From Streptomyces capitiformicae (lineage in GTDB: Bacteria > Actinomycetota > Actinomycetes > Streptomycetales > Streptomycetaceae): a stretch of 64,000 nt of DNA. Shown piece by piece: positions 53,523 to 63,500 of the stretch; the first letter of the stretch is position 1, and every line of letters starts with the position of its first letter. The stretch is from positions 9,989,486-10,053,485 of the forward strand of contig NZ_CP022161.1 in NCBI RefSeq assembly GCF_002214185.1. The letters run 5' to 3'. Made by a program: the position numbers and the translations under genes. The notes under the pieces are model-generated. The model was given only the letters and a program-made list of their open reading frames with translations, was not told where the DNA came from and did not search any database.

Positions 53523-56500
53523 GGGCACTCGGTTCCTGCACTCATACCCGTCATGATCCGCGGCCTTCCCAACTTAGAAAGCACGTCGTCTCCGAGAGCA
53601 ACCCCTCCATCGACAACATCGGACGTATGAGGCATATTCGCCATGACGGGGATGTCTGCCTTATTGATGACCGTGCGAATCATTGTGTATGGGCCATCCT
53701 TCTCTCCTCGGAGCGCATAAGATCGCCGGGCATATTCAGCAGCCCCATGCTCTGTGTAAGAGAAGTACTTCACACCTTGGGTGCTTCTGAAGGAGCGCGT
53801 GTTATGAATGTCAGAAAGCTCCGCTCCGGTGACCGCGCGCCACAGATACATCTCATCGGAACCAAGCCCTCCCGCATTGTGGACGAGTATCGGTGCATCG
53901 CCCGCCAGCACATAATACGTGTGCAGGTCATCGACTGTGAGGTTGTACGTGCGGACGCTGTCTTCGTACGCACGGTTAGCGGTAACGACGACGGTCTTAC
54001 CCTCCTCGGAGAGCAAACTCATGCCCGGCGCAAGAACACCGGCCTCGACCCAGTCCTGCTCCGACGGAGACCAGAACGGATGTTCGTACGTCGCAGTCAG
54101 CTTCTCGATGCCATCGTCTGTCGCAATGGACAGCTCGTTGAAGAGCTTGTCATCGTCCGTGACGATGAGGCGCGTGATCTTACGAGCGCCAGTCTCGCCT
54201 GTCTCGGGATCGGTTGCCAGGATCTCGTCGCCGACCTCGATGTCCTCGATGTCCTTAGTCGAGCCATCTGCCATCTGGACGTCCGTACCGGCAAGGAAGC
54301 ACTTGCTGCAGCCACTCTTCTCCTTGGATTGCTTCCGCATCTGCTTCTTGAAGAGCTGCTTCAGGGCGAACTTTCCGATACCGAAACCACCGGCGAACAC
54401 CGACCCGACATCCATGACGGTCTTGGTCCCCTGATACACGTCAGAGTCGGGATCGGCGCCGAACCCCTCAACCAGCTCCTGATAGCTGTCCTGGGTACCA
54501 CCGCAGTCCGGGTTTGTGCCGCTCCAGCACCAGGGCTCGGTGGCGAACTCGGCCACATCCGCGCTCTCGGCGAAGAAATCTCCGATGCCTCCCGCAACGT
54601 CTTTCCAGCTACCCACAGATCTGGGATCCGCCGGTTCGACGTTGCCGCAGATTCTGGGCGGCATGCACGAACTGCTGCCCGATGACGCGTAGTTGGCGCT
54701 TCCTCCAGTGGACATACCACCCGAGCTGGATGAACCCGACTGCCTCATGATGACGGCTTGGGCTGCAAGGATGGCCTTTCCAAGCTGGCGGGCCAGGAAA
54801 AGCAGGATGGCGGAGGCGCGGAATTTGCCGTCGGGGTCGGCGAAGGTGACCGGGTTGTTGCTGCTGTAGGAGTAGCCGTTGACCTGTTGGGGGTCGGTGA
54901 GGTCGATGACCGGGTCCACGCTGACGAAGCGCCCGGTGGACGGGTCGTACTCGCGTGCTCCGAGGTGGGTGAGGCCGGTCGGCTCCTTGGTGCCGCCGAC
55001 AAAGCCGCGTTCGCCCACCCACGCCTTGGCGGTCTGGCCTCGATCCTCGCCGAACGGCTTCATTTGGCGCCGGGTGACCGTCTGGGTGGCAGCGTCGATC
55101 TGCACGCTCGCCGTGCCGTTGTGGTCGGCGGCGGTCCAGGTCAGGCCCGCCGTCGTGCGCACCGCCACGGTCTGCCCGCTGTGACTGTAGTAGCGGGTGG
55201 CCTCGACCTTGGCACTCGCCTTGTCCAGCCTCAGTTCGGTCTCGCCCAGGTAGAGCGTGGTGCCGGTGGTGTCCCGGCGGATCAGCCGGGAGCCGTCGGC
55301 GTCGTTCAGGTACTCCGTCGCCGTATTGTCCGCCTCGGTGACTTTCTCGAGGCTGCCCTCCGCATTGAAGTCGAGATCCTGCGGCTTTCCACCCAGCGTC
55401 CGCATGTCGGTGTTGCCGGCGGAGTCGTAGGTGTAGCTCGTCGTACCGGTGACCGTGCCGTCCGTCTTCTTGGTCTCGGTGGCGGCCAGGGCGTGCGGGC
55501 GGGGCTGATCGGGCGTCTTGTAGGTGTACGAGGTGGTGGCGTCGGCCAGGTGGTCGGTCGCCGTCTTGCGGTTGCCCGCGCTGTCGTAGGTGAACGACTG
55601 CCAGTACGGGCCCGGGCCGCCGACGTTCGTCTTGGCGGGTGCGGTGGCGCAGTCGGCCGTCGTCGTCCAGGCTGTCTTCAGACGGCGGTGGCCGTCAAAG
55701 GTGAAGCACTGCCGGTCGCTGGGGCTGGTGGCCTTGTCCTCGACCTCGATGGGGTTGCCGGCCGTGTCGTAGCGGTAGTGGACGTCGGAGTCCGTGCCGG
55801 TGTGGGTCTCGGAGACCACGTTCTGGCGCGCGAGGCGTTTGGTGCCGGTCTCGTAGCTGCGGTTGATCTCCGTCCAGTCCGCGAGGGGCGAGACGCCGAG
55901 GGTGGTGCGGATCTGCTCACCGGCAGGCAGGTAGTCGGTGTTCTGGACGATGCCGGTCAGGCCCTGGAGGGTGTCGGGCATGCGCTGCTCGGTGTAGCCG
56001 TACGTCAACACTTCCTGCGCGAGGCCGCCCATCGCGGGGATGGTCCGCTTCTGCAGCGTGCCGTCGAGGTTGTAGGCGTTGGCGATGGTCCAGGTTCCGT
56101 TGGATCCGGCCAGGGCCCCTTCGGTCTTGCTGATCGTGTACTGCTCGTTGAGGACCTGATAGGTCTTGCTGTACTTGGCGTTGGTCTGGGCGTAGACGCT
56201 GCCGCCCTTGCCCCCGACGTATCTGATCGCCGACGTCAACTCGCCCTTGGCGATGGAGTCGTAGGTCCAGCGCGCCAGGTACTTGGAGTCCTCGGGAGCC
56301 GGCTGGCCGTTGACCACGGGCACCTTGCCGTCGAGTCGGCCGGTCGGGCGGCCGAGCACGTCATACGTGAGGCCGATCGACTTGCCCCGGGCGTCGGTCG
56401 TGGAGACGACCTGGTCGAGATCGTTGAACTCGGATGAACTTCCGCCGGCGTCGGGGTCCGTGGTGCTGTCCTTGCGGCCCAGGAAGTCGTATCCGTACGC

Positions 56501-59500
56501 CCAGGTGTTGCCGTCGTCGTCCTTGACGCTGGTCAAGCGGTCGGCGTGGTCGTATCCGTAGGTGAACCGGGCGAACTTCGTGCTCAACGCGTTGCCGTCG
56601 TACTCCAGTTTCTCGACCGTGCGACCTCGGGCGTCGACCTTCTCCCGAATGGCCGAGGCACCCGCCGGGGGCTCCACGAGTGTGGAGTCGCCGTCATGGG
56701 TGTGCTTGGTCCGTGAGAACTCCTTGCCGTTGGCGAGGACCTTTTCGATCGTCACCCTCCCGGCGCCGTCGATCACCGTTTCCGTACCTGCCGGCGCTGC
56801 GGTGAGCAGTGTGGCGAGCTTGCCGGAGGGCGCGGTGGTGTCGACGTAGTCGGTAGACGTTTCGACAGTCAGGCCACGGGTGTCGTACTTGGTCTCCGTG
56901 ATGATCCGTCCGGCGCCGGACGCGGCGGGTGCTTGTGTCTGGCGCAGCCTGAGCAGTGCGTCGTAGATCTCGTAGGTGGTCTGGTAGGTGGTGCCGTCGT
57001 TGTTCAGGGACTTGGTCGCCACCCACGAGGCGGCCGTGTTCTGCAGTTTGTACTCGAACTTGTGGCTGGCCGTCTGGCCGGCGGCGCGGTCCCGGTTGGC
57101 GAGCCACACATCGGTGAGCTGCCCGAAGCTGTCGTACGCCAGTTCTGTGCGGTTGCCGTTGGGGTCGGTGGTCGAGGTACGCACTCCCCAGTCAGGGGCG
57201 ATCTCGTTGGTGGTGGCGTGGTTGAGCGCGTTGGTCTCGACGGTCTGGGTGAGCGGTCCTCCGGCGGCCGGGGTGTACTCGATGTGCGAGACCCGGGTGC
57301 CTCTGGTGTCGTAGGAGTCCGTCACACGGCCGAGCGCGTCGTACTTGGTGGTGTTGACGGTCTGGAGTTTGGCCGTGGAACCGTCGTAGCCGGTCACCCT
57401 CTCGACCCGGGTCACATCGCCCTTCGTGGGCGGCTTCCCCCAGTTCTGGTCGTCGTACGACGTCCGCACATCCGAGATCACGTCTGTTGTCTTCGGATCC
57501 CCGGTCCGCTTCGGGGTCGCGGCACAGCCGGTGGACACCTTCTCCACCCGCTTGGGCAGGGTGAGAATCCACGCCGAGGTGTTGGTGGCGTACTCCGTGA
57601 CGGTGCAGTCCTTCTCGCCCGCCGCGTCCGTCTCCACCTTCAGCGGCAGGCCGCTGGTCGGGTCGTACGTCGTCGTCTTGGCCGTCGTCGCCTCTCCGCC
57701 GCCCGACAGCGCGGTGCGGGAGACCGAGGTCTCGGTGCGGACCATGTACGCGTTGACCGTGCCGTAGGAGTGCTTGTCCGTGGCGGTGGTGCGGGACCAG
57801 GGAGTGTTGACGGTCGCGGAGACCTCGGGACCATTCGCGCCGTTGTAGGTGATCTGTTCGCGCAGCTGGCCCGCGAACTGCTCCGAGTCCGTCTTCACCA
57901 CGCCCTTGGAGTCGGTGACCGTCTCCTTGCGGGTGGTGCCGTCGGACTGCTTGTCGCCGTCCATGCCCCGGTAGTAGAGGGATATGGACTTCGACTGGGT
58001 GCTGGAAGGTTCACCGGAGGTCGTGGTCACCTTCTGGTAGCCGCGCCAGATACCCCAGGTGCGGTATTTGGCCTGGGTGATGGGCGACTCGTCGTCGTAC
58101 GCCCACGCACCGCCACCGCTGTAGGTGTAGTCCGTCTGCTTCAGCGGGGCGTCGCCGGTCGGGTCTGACTCGGTGACCTGAGTGACGACGTACTTGTGAA
58201 AGAAGTCCGTGCGCGGCTTGGGGTCGGTGCCCGGCGTCGGGTTGGACGGCGGGATCCACTTGACCGGATAGCACCGCCGGGTGTTGGCGTCCAGCTTGGA
58301 GGGGACGTCGCTGCCGGCGACGCAGTCCTCCTTGGAGTAGTTCACCGTCAGCTTCGAGCCCGTCTCCGAAGTGACCGTACGGACTCGCCACTTGATGAAC
58401 GGGGCGACGTCGTCGCCGGTCCTGTCGACACGGTTGTGCAGCTGGATGCCGCTGAAGGTGACCGCGGGCAGGGAGGCGTCGGTGCCCGCCTTGCCGGTGC
58501 GCTTGATGGAGTCCAGCCACAGGCCGGCATCCGAGCCGTCGCCCGGGTCGGGGAAGGTCTGCCCCAGGTGCCAGGCGTTAACCGCCCGGTAGTCGCTCTC
58601 GGCGCTGCCGGAGCCGTCGTGCACCTGGGTGGTGACGTCGGTCAGGCGCTTGCGGGTGAAGAACGCCGGGCTGGGCTGGTCGGTGCAGGGCTTGTCGGCG
58701 GCGCAGATCTGGTCGAACGGGACGTCCGGCCAGGCGTTGCGATTAGACGAGGTGAGCGAGCCGCAGCTCTCGCCGCCGGAGACCGGTAGGCAGCGTTCGG
58801 CGACGGTGAACTTCACGCGGGCCGCGGCGGGCTGGGTGGTGGAGAAGATCGTGTCGGTGCGCTGGCCGTAGTCGATGCGCTTGAGCCAGCCGTTGCGCAC
58901 GTACTCGGTGCCGTTGCCGGTGGTGCCGTTCTTGGCGTAGTGGTTGAGCTCCTTGTCGTACCAGTACGTCATGACGTTGCCGTGGGGGTCCACGACGTAG
59001 TCGAGGTTCCACCGCCAGGCCTGGGTCTTGGCGCGGCCGGAGAAGGCGTCTCCGGAGGAGTATCCGGGCTCGCCGGAGTCGTCGCCGAAGACCGGGAGCG
59101 TCCACACCGAGTTGGTCTCCGGCTTGCCCGAACTCCAGCCGGGCAGCCGGTTCTTGCCGAAGACGTACTGGGTGCCGTCGGTCGAGGTGACCGTCCAGAA
59201 CTCACCCTTGTCGCCGTTCTCCCCGGTGTCACCGTCGTCGCCGTTGACGGCGCCGGTGTCGTGGACGATCCGCTCGCCGTCGTCGCTCTTGGGCCGCCAC
59301 TTGCCGCCCTCCTTCACCAGGGGCGTCGACTTGCCGTTGAGGACGAGGGAGGCGTTGTCCTCCTTCCAGCACTGGTCGTACTTCTTGTCCTGGCCGTCGT
59401 CCTCACAACTGCCGTACGCCCGCTCGACGTACGAGGTCGACAGGTCGAAGCCCTCGCCGATCCAGGACGACTGCGCGCTGGTGGAGGAGGTGCGGCCGTC

Positions 59501-60469
59501 CACGCTCTGCGCGGAGTAGCCGATGGACAGGTTGGGCGCCGGGCCGGCCGGGGCCGGCGGAGTCTCCAGCGGATAGTTCCAGGTGAAGTCGCCGTTGGAA
59601 CCGCCGGCCGACCAGGTGGAGGAGGCCGCCAGCGGGGTGGCCTCGTAGGTGCCCTGGTCCGAGCCGGCCGCGGCGGACAGGGCCATGACCATGGCGGCGG
59701 GCTTGGCGGCCATCGCGGTCCGGGTCTTCGTACCGGCCGTGGTCGCCTTCGGCGTGGTGATCTGCGCGGTGACCGTCTCGGCCTCGCCGTCGTTCTCCGA
59801 AGCCACCGGAGTGGTCCTGCGGCACTCCGCCTTCTCCGGCGTGCTCAGAGCACACGCGGGGAGCTGGACGAGACGCAGCCGGGAGGACCAGTTGCCGCTG
59901 TAGGCATCGGCGAAGGAGCTGTAGTCGATCGTCGCGCCGAGGCTCGCGGCACTGGTGTCGCCGTCGGCGCGGGCGACCGTGAAGACCACGCCGTCGATGC
60001 CGAGCCTATCGGTGGTCTTCCGGTCGAGGACGCGGACCCTGGCCTCGTCGGGGGCCTCAGAGGACTTCGCGACCCCAGCAGCCTTGTCGCTGGGCTGGGC
60101 GAGCGCGATGGGCAGCCCGGCGGCCTTGACCGACTTCTTGCTGTTCTCCGGCGGCAGATCGACCGTCACCGCCGACGCTCCCGGCCATGTCACCTTCGCG
60201 CGAGCCTTGGCGAGCGTCCTGCGGGCAGCGGCCTCCGTCGGGTCCTTGACCTTGGTGACCTTCGGGTCGAAGAGCTCGGCCTTGCCGTACTTGGCCTTCT
60301 GCAGGGCGGTGTGATCGCGATCCGCCGCGGCTGCCTGCGCCGGTGCGGCACTCAGCAGACCAGCGACGACCGCTGATGACAAAGGCAGGACAACAGCGGC
60401 CAGACGACGTCGGCCCGCTCTGCTCCATGCCCATCTTTTGGGCAGCAGTGAGCTGTTCCTGGACAACAC
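53519..60469 (-). CDS. Full-length Rhs/YD-repeat polymorphic toxin with pretoxin HINT domain
   Basis: About 2,316 residues from GTG 60469 (AGGAG 10 bases upstream). Order: signal peptide (about 15-48), SpvB/TcdB-like N-terminal region (about 290-420, FTWNYPLETPPAPAGPAP, WIGEGFDLSTSYVERAYGSC), many YD repeats (about 800-1780), Rhs core end (about 1835-1880, GAREYDPSTGRFVSVDPV, NNPVTFADPDGK), a helical linker, a HINT domain (about 2055-2198, CFLAGTDVQMADGSTKDIED to ILVHN), and a 118-residue toxin tip (YLWRAVTGAELSDI ... GVKYFSYTEHGAAEYARR ... PYTMIRTVI). The tip resembles folds of the ADP-ribosyltransferase kind but has no proven activity. Immunity gene overlaps the stop. Confidence 0.9.
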   Translation of the reverse strand: MLSRNSSLLPKRWAWSRAGRRRLAAVVLPLSSAVVAGLLSAAPAQAAAADRDHTALQKAKYGKAELFDPKVTKVKDPTEAAARRTLAKARAKVTWPGASAVTVDLPPENSKKSVKAAGLPIALAQPSDKAAGVAKSSEAPDEARVRVLDRKTTDRLGIDGVVFTVARADGDTSAASLGATIDYSSFADAYSGNWSSRLRLVQLPACALSTPEKAECRRTTPVASENDGEAETVTAQITTPKATTAGTKTRTAMAAKPAAMVMALSAAAGSDQGTYEATPLAASSTWSAGGSNGDFTWNYPLETPPAPAGPAPNLSIGYSAQSVDGRTSSTSAQSSWIGEGFDLSTSYVERAYGSCEDDGQDKKYDQCWKEDNASLVLNGKSTPLVKEGGKWRPKSDDGERIVHDTGAVNGDDGDTGENGDKGEFWTVTSTDGTQYVFGKNRLPGWSSGKPETNSVWTLPVFGDDSGEPGYSSGDAFSGRAKTQAWRWNLDYVVDPHGNVMTYWYDKELNHYAKNGTTGNGTEYVRNGWLKRIDYGQRTDTIFSTTQPAAARVKFTVAERCLPVSGGESCGSLTSSNRNAWPDVPFDQICAADKPCTDQPSPAFFTRKRLTDVTTQVHDGSGSAESDYRAVNAWHLGQTFPDPGDGSDAGLWLDSIKRTGKAGTDASLPAVTFSGIQLHNRVDRTGDDVAPFIKWRVRTVTSETGSKLTVNYSKEDCVAGSDVPSKLDANTRRCYPVKWIPPSNPTPGTDPKPRTDFFHKYVVTQVTESDPTGDAPLKQTDYTYSGGGAWAYDDESPITQAKYRTWGIWRGYQKVTTTSGEPSSTQSKSISLYYRGMDGDKQSDGTTRKETVTDSKGVVKTDSEQFAGQLREQITYNGANGPEVSATVNTPWSRTTATDKHSYGTVNAYMVRTETSVSRTALSGGGEATTAKTTTYDPTSGLPLKVETDAAGEKDCTVTEYATNTSAWILTLPKRVEKVSTGCAATPKRTGDPKTTDVISDVRTSYDDQNWGKPPTKGDVTRVERVTGYDGSTAKLQTVNTTKYDALGRVTDSYDTRGTRVSHIEYTPAAGGPLTQTVETNALNHATTNEIAPDWGVRTSTTDPNGNRTELAYDSFGQLTDVWLANRDRAAGQTASHKFEYKLQNTAASWVATKSLNNDGTTYQTTYEIYDALLRLRQTQAPAASGAGRIITETKYDTRGLTVETSTDYVDTTAPSGKLATLLTAAPAGTETVIDGAGRVTIEKVLANGKEFSRTKHTHDGDSTLVEPPAGASAIREKVDARGRTVEKLEYDGNALSTKFARFTYGYDHADRLTSVKDDDGNTWAYGYDFLGRKDSTTDPDAGGSSSEFNDLDQVVSTTDARGKSIGLTYDVLGRPTGRLDGKVPVVNGQPAPEDSKYLARWTYDSIAKGELTSAIRYVGGKGGSVYAQTNAKYSKTYQVLNEQYTISKTEGALAGSNGTWTIANAYNLDGTLQKRTIPAMGGLAQEVLTYGYTEQRMPDTLQGLTGIVQNTDYLPAGEQIRTTLGVSPLADWTEINRSYETGTKRLARQNVVSETHTGTDSDVHYRYDTAGNPIEVEDKATSPSDRQCFTFDGHRRLKTAWTTTADCATAPAKTNVGGPGPYWQSFTYDSAGNRKTATDHLADATTSYTYKTPDQPRPHALAATETKKTDGTVTGTTSYTYDSAGNTDMRTLGGKPQDLDFNAEGSLEKVTEADNTATEYLNDADGSRLIRRDTTGTTLYLGETELRLDKASAKVEATRYYSHSGQTVAVRTTAGLTWTAADHNGTASVQIDAATQTVTRRQMKPFGEDRGQTAKAWVGERGFVGGTKEPTGLTHLGAREYDPSTGRFVSVDPVIDLTDPQQVNGYSYSSNNPVTFADPDGKFRASAILLFLARQLGKAILAAQAVIMRQSGSSSSGGMSTGGSANYASSGSSSCMPPRICGNVEPADPRSVGSWKDVAGGIGDFFAESADVAEFATEPWCWSGTNPDCGGTQDSYQELVEGFGADPDSDVYQGTKTVMDVGSVFAGGFGIGKFALKQLFKKQMRKQSKEKSGCSKCFLAGTDVQMADGSTKDIEDIEVGDEILATDPETGETGARKITRLIVTDDDKLFNELSIATDDGIEKLTATYEHPFWSPSEQDWVEAGVLAPGMSLLSEEGKTVVVTANRAYEDSVRTYNLTVDDLHTYYVLAGDAPILVHNAGGLGSDEMYLWRAVTGAELSDIHNTRSFRSTQGVKYFSYTEHGAAEYARRSYALRGEKDGPYTMIRTVINKADIPVMANMPHTSDVVDGGVALGDDVLSKLGRPRIMTGMSAGTECP

Positions 60470-60550
60470 TTGGGGGGTGCTCCTGGATTCTGAGTTGTGA
60501 GGGCGTACCGGGCCCGTGGCCCGGTACGCCACCGGAGAAGAAGGGAGGGG

Positions 60551-63500
60551 TTATTCGACGGGCACAGGCGGCTCGTCAACCGTCGCGAGCTGCGTGATCT
60601 CGTCGTCGGACAGGACACCGGCGTACACGCGTAGGTCGTCGAGCTGGCCGGGCAGGGCGTTGCCCCACTCTCCGTTGTCGTGACGACGTGCGCCGCCGAC
60701 CATCAGAGGGCCTGTGGGCTGGAAGGCTTCCTCGCTCAGGACGCCGTCTTCGTCGCCCTGTCGTTGTCCGGACACATAGAGATGGATGGACTTGTTCACC
60801 GCGTCGAAGACGGCGGCGACGTGCACCCAGCCACCGGGCGAGTTGACCTCGTCCGAGACAGCCGCGACGGCGGGGCCGCCCAGGACGTCCGTCTCGTACC
60901 GGCCGAAGTTCCAGTCACCGATGGACTGGCCCGCCTCCTGGCGGTACCAGAGGCGGAACGAGTTCCGCTCGGCGCCCGGGTGCGAGAAGACGCTCGGGGA
61001 ATGCGCGACGGTGGTGTCGTCGAGCTTCGACTGGGTGGCCAGGTTGACCCAGCCGGCCAGACTGAAGCTGCCGGACTCGTCCAGTGCGACGGTGGAGGTG
61101 GCCCTGCCCAGTTTCTCGGCGTCCAGTTCCAGGACGTTGCCGTGGGCCGGATCCTCGGTCGCGGCGAAGGCCGCACCCGTCTGGAGTTGGAGCGGGTTGC
61201 TGCGGCCGGTGGCGTCCGCCGCCGTGGTGCCGGATGCCTCGTCGAGGCCCCAGTTGGCGAGAAGCGCAGGCTCGGTCCGGCCGGTCGCCGGGTTCACGGT
61301 GTTGGCGATCGACCACATCTCGTTCTCGAAGACCACACGGTTCCAGACCTGGACATGGTCGAGGTCGCCCTCGAACCAGGACGAGTACGTACCCGATCCC
61401 TTCATGCGGCCAACTTCGAAGGAGCCCTTCGCCGCCCACGGTGTGGTGAACTCGGTGGTCGCCTGGAGCTGTCCGTTGACGTAGAAGCGGATCTGCTTCT
61501 TGTTGTGGTCGTACACACCCATCAGATGGGTCCACGCGCCCACGACCGGCGGCTTCTTGGCCACCGCGCGGACGATCGTAGGATTGTCGGTGTCGGCCGA
61601 GTACCGGTTGAAGATCCAGCGGTCGTATGACTGCGAGTAGTAGATCTGGAAGGTTCCCACCCGGGTCCCACTCTGTGCTGCCACGGTGGAGATGTGATCC
61701 TTCGCGGTCAGCCGAGCCCAGGCGGACACGGTGAAGCTGTTGGTGGTGTCCAGAACCGATGCGGTGGTGGAGCCCGCAGTGTTCGTGCCGTTGGCTCGCA
61801 GCCCGCCACCGAGCCGGGCCTTGTCCGTCCAGGACGCCGAGGTCAGCGCCAGCGGCCGGTTCTTGCCCGAACTGTCCGCAGCAGTGGCCCCGCTGCCGTC
61901 GTCCAGCTTCCAGCTCGCCACGGGATCAGAGCCCTTTGCCACCTTGAACAGGTAGTCATAGTGGGCGCTCGGGTTCCCCGCCCCGTCGTAGGTCTGCACC
62001 CGCAAGGTGTTGGTCAGCCGCTTGTCGGGCGCTGCCTCGATCTCGTACGTCGAGGTGTTGGCCGTGAACGTCTTACTGCCGAGCTTCGCCCCGTTGAGCC
62101 ACCAGTCGTAACGGCGCACGTCGCTGGCACCCGCGTCGATCTTGAAGCCGGCGGTCATGCCGACGCTGCCCAACTCCGGGTCGGCGGCCTCACAGACCGT
62201 GCCACCGCATTCCTTGTACACGGTCGAGGACACCTTCGGTACCGGCGGCCCCTTGGAGTCCACCTTGAAGTAGCAGTAGCTCGACCAGGGCCCGAACAGG
62301 GAGTGGGTGTCGCCCTTCCACGTGTACCTGTACTCGGTACGGGCGCGGAACTTGTAGGTGACAGCCTGGTCCAAGGCCGCCGTAACCACGGTTCCGGCCG
62401 TGCCGCTGTCCGTCCACGTGGACGGCTTGAGCGAGGTCTCGGTGGTGCTGCTGCCCTTGTACAGCTCGAAGTTGGGGCGAAGTGAGGAGTTGGAGGCGTC
62501 GCTTGATGTCGGTGTCGCGGTCAGTCGCGGAGTGGTATCCCGAATCTGTGCCGGAGCGGAAGAAGCAGAACAGGAGACCTTGGGATCGGACATCTTCACC
62601 GACGAGGGCTTGCTGCTCGGCGGAGTCACGTACGTGATCGACAGCCGGGGCTTGCGGGAGGACGTGGCGTCAGGGTCCAGCGGAGACAGGAACTGCTTCC
62701 ACGCGATCGGATCACCCTCGTCGGCCCGCAGTCCAAGCGTGGTGAGAGTGTCCTTCGCCTTCGCGGTGTGCGCGACGGCAGCCGTGGCGTCGAACTCGAT
62801 GTCCCCGTCCGGGCAGTCGGAGGAGTGGCCCTTGGCAGCGGAGACCGTGTCGACCTTCGCAAGCCATTTTGGCGGCTTGTTCCACGTCGTCGAGGAGAAG
62901 ATCTGGCTCGTGCGATAGAGGTCGACGTCATGCTTCACACAGTTCGCCGACCAGATCGCGTACGGCGTGAAGGTCGCGTTCACGATCTTCTTGCCGGCCA
63001 CCCTGCGGGTGTCGAACTGGAAGAGTGAGCGCGACTTCTTGTTGTCCACGAACGCGTCATAGCCCACGCCGAGCGCGTGCTTGGTCTTCCAGAGGCTGGT
63101 GCCTGGCGAGTTGGACCACAGCGCTGTCCACCCTGTCAGGGTCGCTTTGACCGCCGGAGGATCGAGAACGACAGGGTATGAAGTCGCGCTGCTGGCAAGG
63201 AAGTCCTGATCCGGAACGATGGAGAGGGCGTCGTTGGTGACGTCTGTTTCCATGACAGCCGTACGGGACCGGGGACTCGTGCCGAGAGTGTCGGCTGCAG
63301 TCTCCGCGGCGAACGCGGAACCCGTGGAGGTGCTCTTCGCCGCGCTGCCGGCCTTCGCAGTGGTCGTGCCTGCGTCCCACATAAGAGCCGACCCACTGGA
63401 GATCACGGCATGTCCCGAGCCATCCACAAAGGTGGCCGCGCCGGAGTCGTCCGTGCGCACGGACAGCCCCTTGGCCTCGACCGGGAAACTCACCTTCTGC

